Assembly (NCBI GenBank): GCA_038319115.1
Contig: JBBQCV010000016.1
Coordinates: forward strand, 1 to 30,673
DNA: 30,673 bases
Source: SZAS-79 sp038319115
Lineage (GTDB): Bacteria; Pseudomonadota; Gammaproteobacteria; Burkholderiales; SG8-39
Direction: 5' to 3'
Positions 7,362 to 13,326 of this stretch are shown in pieces. Under the pieces are notes generated by a model that worked only from the letters and a program-made list of their open reading frames with translations, was not told the DNA's origin and searched no databases. The translations under genes were made by a program, and so were the position numbers. The stretch's first letter is position 1. The number at the start of each line of letters is the position of its first letter.

Positions 7362-7785
7362 CGCCGTTTGCAGCAACAATGCGAAGTGACTCCGCAGCAT
7401 TGACTATGCGCACGCCGCGGTAGGCTTTGAGGACGAGGAGATCCTTGTCGCCTGAGACGATCAGGTCGGCTCGCGCAGCAAGCGCACAGGCGATGACTGC
7501 ATCGTCGTCCGGATCGCGCCCAACCGGCCGTCGAAGCCTGCGGGACTGAACGAACTGGGCGAGATCCTCGTACTCGGAGAGCAGCGTCTCGACGCTCTTG
7601 CCGGTAGCCTGGACGGCTCGGGCAAGCTTGCGTCGTGGAAGAACGCTGGCCAATTCGTCGAGAAGCGCGCGGCTGGAAAAGAAAGTGACCCCACCGGTCT
7701 CGATCGCCTCGAAGAGCCGATGAGGCGCCCCCCGCCACAGCAGCGCCGAGACTACGATGTTGGTGTCAGCGACGAGGCGAAACAA
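7357..7785 (-). CDS. PIN-domain toxin (COG1569-like)
   Basis: This 142-aa protein begins FRLVADTNIVVSALLWRGAP, the hallmark of one PIN subfamily often annotated as a putative toxin-antitoxin toxin. It continues with a Ser/Leu-Glu segment (SSRALLDELASVL). The distal acidic cluster is GRDPDDDAVIACALAARADLIVSGDKDLL. The predicted activity is a Mg2+-dependent ribonuclease. The start is a TTG at 7785, since no ATG or GTG fits before an upstream stop in this frame. It overlaps the antitoxin gene by 20 bases, so expression is coupled. A HEPN remnant follows directly at its 3' end. Confidence 0.88.
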   Translation of the reverse strand: MFRLVADTNIVVSALLWRGAPHRLFEAIETGGVTFFSSRALLDELASVLPRRKLARAVQATGKSVETLLSEYEDLAQFVQSRRLRRPVGRDPDDDAVIACALAARADLIVSGDKDLLVLKAYRGVRIVNAAESLRIVAANGA

Positions 7786-8017
7786 CGCGGCGGCGGCGCG
7801 CGCGTCTCACCGCGTCGATTTCGGCTTGTATCGCGTCCCCGGTCATCCTGGGCACGCCGGCGGCGGCTACTCGTTCGGCATTCGCAAGGAAGTCACGCGC
7901 GGCGAGCCGACGCATCGCTTCTCGCAGCAAATCCTGGATTGCCTTGGTGCTGAGCAAGCCGGCCTTTCGCGCATCGCGCGCAAGGCGATCGGGCAGCGTT
8001 ACCTTGAGTTCAGTCAT
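7766..8017 (-). CDS. Antitoxin partner of the PIN toxin (Phd/RHH-like, small basic)
   Basis: This 83-aa protein, MTELKVTLPDRLARDARKAG and onwards, has a short strand followed by helices (STKAIQDLLREAMRRLAARDFL). It ends in an Arg-rich segment (DAVRRARRRR). This form is commonly encoded directly upstream of COG1569-type PIN genes. The N-terminus resembles a ribbon-helix-helix DNA-binding domain. The ATG at 8017 is followed on the same strand by the overlapping toxin. Upstream, TACAAT at 8071-8066 (minus strand) could serve as -10. The pairing is inferred from overlap and family pattern. Confidence 0.8.
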   Translation of the reverse strand: MTELKVTLPDRLARDARKAGLLSTKAIQDLLREAMRRLAARDFLANAERVAAAGVPRMTGDAIQAEIDAVRRARRRRVVSPRR

Positions 8018-8302
8018 TTTCCCGGTCCTCCCGGCGCGCCTGCCCGGGCATGGCTTCGATTTCGATATTGTACGTCCGAACGCCTGCCCATATTCCGGGT
8101 CGATCCAGGCAAGGTGGGTGTCTCGGTACCGGTACGCAAATTGGCCGGAGAGCCAATGGCCACGCGGACCCTTGGAACCAATTCCTATGGATTCGCGGCA
8201 GTGCCGAAACGATAACCTATGGCCGTCACGCCCCCGAACAGGCTCGCGTCGTGAGCGATCCGTTGCGTATCCGTCCCTGCAGCCGACGCAGCGGGCGGGC
8301 GC
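8018..8302. other. 285-bp gap without an assigned gene
   Basis: No complete gene is recognised between the second antitoxin and the third PIN toxin. The stretch must hold the promoter of the antitoxin starting at 8017. It contains a 6-bp inverted repeat, ATTGGC (8140-8145) and GCCAAT (8152-8157). One minus-strand frame, in phase with the antitoxin ATG, reads protein-like for about 60 residues (including FAYRYRDTHLAWIDPEYGQA) but has no start codon I can defend. It may be a gene remnant. Confidence 0.4.
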
Positions 8303-8761
8303 TTAGCGATTTGAATGCCAACGCTGGACGAATGCAGTCGCCGAGAAAATTCGATGCCGCATGGCGCGGTCTTGCTGTAAGAGCTTGTCACCCGTGACCA
8401 GCACGAGATCCTCCCGCGCCGCAAGCAGGTCCCACAAGTGCTGGTCACCGCGATCCGGTGCGTGAAAGGTGCGCACGGGTGCCAGCACGATCGCGTGCTG
8501 CGCGAGATCGACCAGGATCAGGTCCAGATCGCCGAGGCTCAGCCCGTGGGCCTTGCGCAACAACGGCCGTCCAAGCACGGACCGATACTCCGCCACAAGG
8601 GCATCGGAAAGAACGAACGGGAATACTGCTGACAGCATGCCGTCCAGCACACGGGCTACCGGAGAGGCCGCATTGGCCGTCAATAGCCCGGAGACCACGA
8701 CGTTGGTGTCGACAATCGACGGCGGGGGCGGAGGCGGGGGCGGGGGCGAAGACGCGCGCAC
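8303..8761 (-). CDS. PIN-domain toxin with N-terminal nine-proline tract
   Basis: This 152-aa PIN protein contains SIVDTNVVVSGLLTANAASP (first active-site Asp), then LSDALVAEYRSVLGRPLL. The distal cluster is RTFHAPDRGDQHLWDLLAAREDLVLVTGDKLL. The predicted role is toxin ribonuclease. The start appears to be the GTG at 8761, eight bases after the antitoxin stop and without a clear Shine-Dalgarno. The mature domain is preceded by MRASS and nine consecutive prolines encoded by a CCN-repeat tract (8722-8746). PIN domains normally begin within a few residues of the IVDTN strand. The tract would be expected to stall ribosomes unless relieved by EF-P. Confidence 0.88.
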   Translation of the reverse strand: MRASSPPPPPPPPPSIVDTNVVVSGLLTANAASPVARVLDGMLSAVFPFVLSDALVAEYRSVLGRPLLRKAHGLSLGDLDLILVDLAQHAIVLAPVRTFHAPDRGDQHLWDLLAAREDLVLVTGDKLLQQDRAMRHRIFSATAFVQRWHSNR

Positions 8762-8769
8762 CGGATGGG

Positions 8770-9006
8770 TCAGCGCTTGCGGGCGGCTTTCACTTCTTTT
8801 GTGGCCAGCGCCAATGCCTGCGCCTCGGTCAGGCCGCTATTGCCGCGGGCACGCAGGACAAGGGCCCGGGCATCCGCGCGGCTCTTGATGCCGTAGAACT
8901 CCAGGCTTTCTTCGATCAGTTGCCCGATCGTCTTGTCCCGCTGGGCCGAGGCCTCCTTGAGGGCGCGATAACGACCGTCGGAGAGGGTGATTGTCAGTCG
9001 GCTCAT
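8770..9006 (-). CDS. Ribbon-helix-helix antitoxin
   Basis: This 78-aa protein starts MSRLTITLSDGRYRALKEAS, with RDKTIGQLIEESLEFYGI following. That is a clear ribbon-helix-helix (CopG/Arc-like) DNA-binding fold. A basic tail (LALATKEVKAARKR) probably contacts the toxin. GAGG at 9014-9017 on the minus strand is a good ribosome-binding site seven bases before the ATG at 9006. A perfect 8-bp palindrome, the candidate operator, lies just upstream. It pairs with the PIN toxin eight bases downstream. Confidence 0.88.
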   Translation of the reverse strand: MSRLTITLSDGRYRALKEASAQRDKTIGQLIEESLEFYGIKSRADARALVLRARGNSGLTEAQALALATKEVKAARKR

Positions 9007-9018
9007 CGAATCCTCGCG

Positions 9019-9040
9019 TATTGGTGCTTTAACACCAATA
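9019..9040. promoter_or_regulatory. Palindromic operator of the RHH antitoxin operon
   Basis: A perfect inverted repeat, TATTGGTG (9019-9026) and CACCAATA (9033-9040) with a 6-bp spacer, lies 13 bases upstream of the antitoxin ATG. It overlaps the likely minus-strand promoter. Ribbon-helix-helix antitoxins usually repress their own operon at such sites, so autoregulation is inferred. Confidence 0.65.
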
Positions 9041-9061
9041 TGCTAAAACATTCGAGCGCTG

Positions 9062-9101
9062 ACCGCAAATCGAAAAAGATCGGCTACTCGCCTTTTGCGG
9101 T
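9062..9101. repeat. Inverted repeat between antitoxin and diiron gene
   Basis: ACCGCAAA (9062-9069) and TTTGCGGT (9094-9101) form a perfect 8-bp inverted repeat with a 24-base loop. It lies in the gap (9041-9155) that separates the antitoxin promoter from the convergent 3' end of the ferritin-like gene. It has no T-run and no assigned function. A plus-strand frame from an ATG at 9040 also reads through this gap, but I do not recognise it. Confidence 0.35.
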
Positions 9102-9155
9102 TGTCGAAGAACTCAGGCGCCTCGCATTGCGATGCCCACGGGGATCATGGACGAG

Positions 9156-10010
9156 TCAGGCGACACCGGGCACCGGCGCCCTCAGCTCGCGCCGATACCG
9201 GTTGAGTTCCTGCAGGGTCTTGATCGGCCGGCCGAAGAGCTTCGAGATATTGAGCAGGATCATGTCGACCACCTTCTTTTCCCACGCCTTGTCGAAATTG
9301 ATCTGCTTGTCGAGCCAGTGCTCGAGCCATACCGGGTCGGGCAGCTTGGACTGCACCGTGTCGAGCGGGAACATTGCCTCGTTCACGTGCAGGTTGGTCG
9401 GGTGCAGCGGCTGGCTCGAGCGGCCCGCCGAGGCCATCAGCAGGCCGATCTTGGCGAATGCGGCCTTGACGCTGTTGTCCCCGCCGGCGAGCGCCTTCTT
9501 CATGTAGCGCAGGTAGGCCCCGCCGTGCCGCGCCTCATCGCGTGAAATGAGGTCGTAGATCTTCTTGATCACCGGTTCGGTGTGCCATTCGGCGGCGCAA
9601 CGGTACCAGTGGTTGAGGCGGATCTCGCCGCAGAAATGCATCATCAGCGTCTCGAGCGGCGGCGCCGGGTCGAACTCGAAACGCACCGCGTGCAGTTCGG
9701 CCTCGGTCGGCACGAGATCGGGGCGAAAACGCTTGAGGTACTCGATCAGCGTGAGGGCGTGCTTCTGTTCCTCGAAAAACCAGATCGACATGAAGGCGGA
9801 GAAGTCGCTGTCCTCGCGGTTGTCGCGCAGGAACATCTCGGTGGCCGGCAGCGCCGCCCACTCGGTGATCGCGTTCATCTTGATGGTCAGCGCCTGCTCG
9901 TCGGACAACAGCGACGCATCGAACGACGCCCACGGCACGTCGTGGTCCAGGTTCCAGCGCACGCGCTCGAGGGCCTTGAACAGTTCGGGGTAAAGCATCT
10001 TTCCTGCCAT
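9156..10010 (-). CDS. Ferritin-like diiron protein (acyl desaturase/oxygenase-like)
   Basis: This 284-aa, mostly helical protein has two Glu/His iron-binding motifs typical of the ferritin-like superfamily: SIWFFEEQKHALTL and ISRDEARHGGAYLRYMK. Further carboxylates come from helices around ITEWAALPATEMFL and HFCGEIRLNHWY. This EExxH plus DExxH pattern occurs in stand-alone diiron proteins related to acyl-ACP desaturases. The substrate is unknown. The ATG at 10010 is preferred over the one at 10016 because AGGA (10017-10020) then lies six bases upstream. It is encoded on the same strand as the MerR regulator (81-base gap). A role in lipid or oxidative chemistry with the neighbouring operon is plausible but inferred. 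Confidence 0.8.
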   Translation of the reverse strand: MAGKMLYPELFKALERVRWNLDHDVPWASFDASLLSDEQALTIKMNAITEWAALPATEMFLRDNREDSDFSAFMSIWFFEEQKHALTLIEYLKRFRPDLVPTEAELHAVRFEFDPAPPLETLMMHFCGEIRLNHWYRCAAEWHTEPVIKKIYDLISRDEARHGGAYLRYMKKALAGGDNSVKAAFAKIGLLMASAGRSSQPLHPTNLHVNEAMFPLDTVQSKLPDPVWLEHWLDKQINFDKAWEKKVVDMILLNISKLFGRPIKTLQELNRYRRELRAPVPGVA

Positions 10011-10091
10011 GGTCATTCCTGGGCTGGGGAGTTCCCGACGGACGCTGCCCGCGCAGGGCCGCGTCGTGTCAAACGCTCGTCAAGTCCCATT

Positions 10092-11000
10092 CTACTCGCG
10101 GCCGGCATGCGCTCTCGGTGCGGTTCGCCACGCGCGGATGGCGGGGCCGATTGCGTCCAGCCCTCCGAAGATCGTGATGCCGGCAGGTACGCGGCGGGCC
10201 CGCGCCGCGCCGGCGCCCCCGCACCACAACGCAACTGCGGCTGGCAGCGCAGCGCGCAAATTTGCAAGCGCGTCGGCCAGTTGCGCCGGCGGGAAGTTGG
10301 CGCTGAACGAAAGTGCCACCACGTCGACCGCCTTGGCGCGCGCCGCGTCCACGACGTCAACGCCCGGTGTCTGCAACCCGAGCGGCACGCACTCGGCGCC
10401 CTCGAGCACCAGCACGGCCTCGGCCATCAGCATGCCCAAGGCGTGCTGCTCCGAGGGCAGCGTCGTGAGCAACACGCGCGGGCTGCCGCCGGAGCCCTTG
10501 GCGCGCGCAATCGCGCCGAGCAGGAGGCCCTGCAGCACCTCGGTGAACATGTGCTCCTCGAAAACGCGCAGCTGGCCCCGCATCCAGGCATCGCCGACCA
10601 GTTGCGCGAGCGGCGCGGCGGTATCGGTGATGAATCGGTACATGCCCTCGCGCATGAGCGACTGGTCCAGTTCCCGGCGCAGCTCGGCGGTCTGGTGGGT
10701 CCTGAGCAGGTACAGCGCGAGATCCTGCGGCGCCGTGCGCGCGGGCGCCGGGTCGCGCGCAGTCATCGCGCACAACTGCTCATACGGGAGCGGGAGGATC
10801 TTGCCGGGCCGCATCCCGGCATCGAGCAGCCGCCTGACCATCTTCAGCTTGTCGATGTCCGCATCCGAATACACCCGCTCGCCGTAGGTATTGCGTGAGG
10901 GGGTGGGAAACCCGTAACGCCGCTCCCAGACCCGCAGTTGGTCCTTCGAAATCCCGGTTTCCCGCTCCGCTTCGGTGATCGCGGTTAATTTTTCTGGCAT
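10092..11000 (-). CDS. MerR-family regulator with cobalamin-binding domain (CarH/LitR-like)
   Basis: The 302-aa protein has an N-terminal MerR winged helix (AITEAERETGISKDQLRVWERRYGF continuing to RVYSDADIDKL, about residues 6-55). A four-helix segment holds the Wx9EH motif (Trp139, Glu149, His150). A Rossmann-like B12-binding domain carries ExHxxG (Glu184, His186, Gly189). In CarH/LitR proteins adenosylcobalamin holds a repressive DNA-bound tetramer that light destroys. His186 corresponds to the lower cobalt ligand. The residue after Trp139 is Met, where Thermus CarH has the His used for bis-His ligation after photolysis. The ATG at 11000 is chosen over a TTG at 11006. It is divergent from the lipid operon, which it probably controls. 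Confidence 0.88.
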   Translation of the reverse strand: MPEKLTAITEAERETGISKDQLRVWERRYGFPTPSRNTYGERVYSDADIDKLKMVRRLLDAGMRPGKILPLPYEQLCAMTARDPAPARTAPQDLALYLLRTHQTAELRRELDQSLMREGMYRFITDTAAPLAQLVGDAWMRGQLRVFEEHMFTEVLQGLLLGAIARAKGSGGSPRVLLTTLPSEQHALGMLMAEAVLVLEGAECVPLGLQTPGVDVVDAARAKAVDVVALSFSANFPPAQLADALANLRAALPAAVALWCGGAGAARARRVPAGITIFGGLDAIGPAIRAWRTAPRAHAGRE

Positions 11001-11014
11001 GGGCAAGATTAACG

Positions 11015-11027
11015 TTGTCTAGGACAA
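11015..11027. promoter_or_regulatory. Operator 1, TTGTC-N3-GACAA
   Basis: A perfect 5-bp inverted repeat with a 3-bp spacer lies 14 bases upstream of the MerR regulator start and just before the -35 of the divergent operon. An imperfect third copy, TTGTTGACAA (11029-11038), overlaps that -35. It is a probable binding site of the MerR-B12 regulator, which is inference from symmetry and position. Confidence 0.6.
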
Positions 11028-11031
11028 ATTG

Positions 11032-11060
11032 TTGACAAGGAGCGAATTAAGCGCAATTAT
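11032..11060 (+). promoter_or_regulatory. Promoter of the lipid-modification operon
   Basis: A consensus -35, TTGACA (11032-11037), is followed after exactly 17 bases by AATTAT (11055-11060) as -10. The -35 is embedded in the regulator-type palindrome TTGTTGACAA, so repression by occlusion is plausible. The leader to the first ATG would be about 120 bases. Confidence 0.55.
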
Positions 11061-11077
11061 GCGCACTTATACATATT

Positions 11078-11090
11078 TTGTCCAAGACAA
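11078..11090. promoter_or_regulatory. Operator 2, TTGTC-N3-GACAA
   Basis: This is a second perfect copy of the TTGTC-N3-GACAA palindrome, downstream of the predicted transcription start of the plus-strand operon. Its centre is 63 bp from that of the first copy, about six helical turns, so both could be bound on the same DNA face. It is a probable site of the MerR-B12 regulator. Confidence 0.6.
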
Positions 11091-11188
11091 CTTAAAGAAA
11101 ACTTGATTGAGGCCGACACCCCTCCAGTTCGAGGACCGGTCCGTAGCGCGGGGAAGTCCTCCCGTCCAACCAAACCACAAGGCACCCC

Positions 11189-12541
11189 ATGCGTATCGCG
11201 ATCGTAGGTTCGGGCATTGCCGGGTTGACCACCGCGTGGCTGCTTTCGCGCGCGCACGAGGTGACCCTGTTCGAGGCCGCGGACTCCCTCGGCGGTCACA
11301 CCCATACCGTGGATGTCACGCTCGAAGGCCGCACGCATGGGGTGGACACGGGCTTCCTGGTATTCAACCGCGAGACCTATCCGAACTTCCTGCCCCTGCT
11401 TTCGTGGCTGGGCGTGCCGGTGGCCCCCAGCGAGATGACTTTCAGCCTTGCGATCGCGGAGCCCTCGATCGAATGGTCCGGCACCAGCCTCGGCAGCCTG
11501 TTCGCGCAGCGCTCCAACCTGTTGCGGCCGGGGTTCCTGCGCATGCTCAGGGACGTGCTGCGCTTCAACCGCGAAGCCACCGCGTGGGCGGCGCGGCACG
11601 CGTCCGCGGCGGCGTCCGACGCACCCGCCATCGCGACAACCCGCGTGATCTCGCTCGGCGCGTTCCTCGCCGAAGGCCGCTACAGCACCGAGTTCCGCGA
11701 CTGGTACCTGCTGCCGATGGCCGCCGCGATCTGGTCGTGCCCGACCCAGGCGATGCTCGAATTCCCATTCGCCTCGTTTGCCGGCTTCTTCCGCAACCAC
11801 GGCCTGCTCAGGCTCGCCGATCGTCCGCAGTGGTACACGGTGCCCGGCGGGGCGCGCCAGTACGTGGGCAAGCTCGCGCGCGCCCTGCCCGACGTGCGCC
11901 TGTCGACGCCGGTGACCGCGGTGCGGCGCACCGCGCGCGGGGTCGAGGTCATGAGCACCGCGCGCCGCCCCGTCGAGCGCACGCAGAGCGAGCATTTCGA
12001 CGCGCTGGTGCTGGGCTGCCACAGCGACCAGGCGCTGCGCATCCTCGGCGCCGGCGCGACGGATGCGGAGCGCTCCGTGCTTGAGGCGATCCCCTACCAG
12101 GCGAATCGCGCGGTGCTGCACACCGATGCGTCGCTGCTGCCGGCCAACCGGCGCGTGTGGTCGGCCTGGAACTATTCCGCCGGCCGCGACACGCCCGCCG
12201 GGCGGCCCACCAGCGTGCATTACCTCATCAACCGCCTGCAGCCCCTGCCCTTCACGCAACCGGTGATCGTGTCGCTCAACCCATTCCGCGAGCCGCGCGC
12301 CGGAACGGTCATCGGCGAGTACGACTACGAGCATCCGGTGTTCGCCGCCGGCTCGGACGCCGCGCAAGCGCGCCTGCCCGCCATCCAGGGCACCCATCGA
12401 ACGTGGTACTGCGGCGCGTGGACGCGGCACGGCTTCCACGAGGACGGGCTGGTTTCCGCCCTCGACGTGGCGCGCCGCTTCGGGGTGGGCGCGCCGTGGG
12501 CGGCCTCCGACCTGCCGGTTCCGCTGGCATGGGCAGCATGA
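11189..12541 (+). CDS. FAD-dependent amine oxidase-like protein (desaturase/oxidoreductase)
   Basis: This 450-aa flavoprotein starts MRIAIVGSGIAGLTTAWLLS, a Rossmann GxGxxG FAD-binding motif, with the FAD ribose-binding Glu in EVTLFEAADSLGGHTHTVDV. The second dinucleotide-associated block is GVDTGFLVFNRETYPN. The C-terminus has WYCGAWTRHGFHEDGLVSALDVARRF, a flavin-contacting motif of this NAD(P)-binding/amine-oxidase group. Homologues in proteobacteria sit beside DUF1365 and CFA-synthase-like genes. In Rhodobacter a related cluster makes furan fatty acids from methylated unsaturated acyl chains, with a flavoprotein desaturase step. That role is inferred here. The ATG at 11189 has AAGG upstream. 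The stop overlaps the next start. Confidence 0.88.
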   Translation: MRIAIVGSGIAGLTTAWLLSRAHEVTLFEAADSLGGHTHTVDVTLEGRTHGVDTGFLVFNRETYPNFLPLLSWLGVPVAPSEMTFSLAIAEPSIEWSGTSLGSLFAQRSNLLRPGFLRMLRDVLRFNREATAWAARHASAAASDAPAIATTRVISLGAFLAEGRYSTEFRDWYLLPMAAAIWSCPTQAMLEFPFASFAGFFRNHGLLRLADRPQWYTVPGGARQYVGKLARALPDVRLSTPVTAVRRTARGVEVMSTARRPVERTQSEHFDALVLGCHSDQALRILGAGATDAERSVLEAIPYQANRAVLHTDASLLPANRRVWSAWNYSAGRDTPAGRPTSVHYLINRLQPLPFTQPVIVSLNPFREPRAGTVIGEYDYEHPVFAAGSDAAQARLPAIQGTHRTWYCGAWTRHGFHEDGLVSALDVARRFGVGAPWAASDLPVPLAWAA

Positions 12542-13326
12542 GCAAGCGCGCGGGAGCGTCCGCTGCCGCAGCCGAAATCCTCAGCGGCAGCGTGATGCAT
12601 TCGCGCCTGCGCCCGGTCGCGCACCGTTTCGCGTACCGCGTATTTTTCCTGCGGCTCAGGCTCTCCGCGCTCGATGCGTCCGGCAACGCGCTGTTCTCGA
12701 TCAACCGCTTCAACCTGGCGAGCTTTCATTTCCGCGATCACGGCGCGCGCGACGGCACCCATCCCCTGGTGTGGATCCGCGCGCTGCTTGCGCGTGAAGG
12801 GGTGACGGGCCTCGAGGACGGCGAGGTCTGGCTGCAATGCTTCCCGCGCGTGCTGGGCTACGTCTTCAACCCGGTGAGCTTCTGGTTCTGCCACGACCGC
12901 GGCGGGCGGCTGCGGGCGGTCCTCGCCGAGGTCTGCAACACCTTCGGCGAGCGGCATGCCTACCTGCTTGCCCACCCCGACGCCCGGCCGATCGAAGACG
13001 CCGACACGCTCGACGCCCGCAAGGCTTTCCATGTCTCGCCGTTCCTGGCCGTCGCGGGCAGCTATGCCTTCCGGTTTTTCCACACCGGGGGCGTGCGCGT
13101 GTCGCGCATCGATTACCGCGACGAATCCGGACCGCTGCTCCTCACCAGCATCACGGGGCGGGCCGCAACGCTGAACGCGTCGCGCCTCGCGCTCGCCTTT
13201 GCGGCCCACCCCTTCATGACGCTGGGCGTGATGCTGCGCATCCACTGGCAGGCGCTGCGCCTGTGGGCCAAGCGCGTGCCGGTGTTTGCCAAACCTTCTC
13301 CCCCTAGCCGAAAGCTGACCCGATGA
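12538..13326 (+). CDS. DUF1365 domain protein
   Basis: This 262-aa protein shows the family signatures: SGSVMHSRLRPVAHRFAYRV, SINRFNLASFHFRDHG, the strongly conserved LGYVFNPVSFWFCHD, VCNTFGERHAY and KAFHVSPFL. DUF1365 proteins are nearly always encoded between an FAD amine oxidase and a CFA-synthase-like methyltransferase. Their biochemical role is not established. The ATG at 12538 overlaps the upstream stop (ATGA) and is preferred to the one at 12529. The stop overlaps the next ATG in the same way. Confidence 0.92.
   Translation: MSKRAGASAAAAEILSGSVMHSRLRPVAHRFAYRVFFLRLRLSALDASGNALFSINRFNLASFHFRDHGARDGTHPLVWIRALLAREGVTGLEDGEVWLQCFPRVLGYVFNPVSFWFCHDRGGRLRAVLAEVCNTFGERHAYLLAHPDARPIEDADTLDARKAFHVSPFLAVAGSYAFRFFHTGGVRVSRIDYRDESGPLLLTSITGRAATLNASRLALAFAAHPFMTLGVMLRIHWQALRLWAKRVPVFAKPSPPSRKLTR

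Noticed and set aside
8140..8157. ATTGGC/GCCAAT inverted repeat as an antitoxin operator
   Set aside because: It lies more than 120 bases upstream of the antitoxin start and away from the best -10 candidate, so a regulatory role is not supported.
10004..10012. CCTGCCATG near the diiron gene start as a half-copy of the repeat border
   Set aside because: It is the reverse complement of the coding start (MAGKM) with no partner motif at the right distance.
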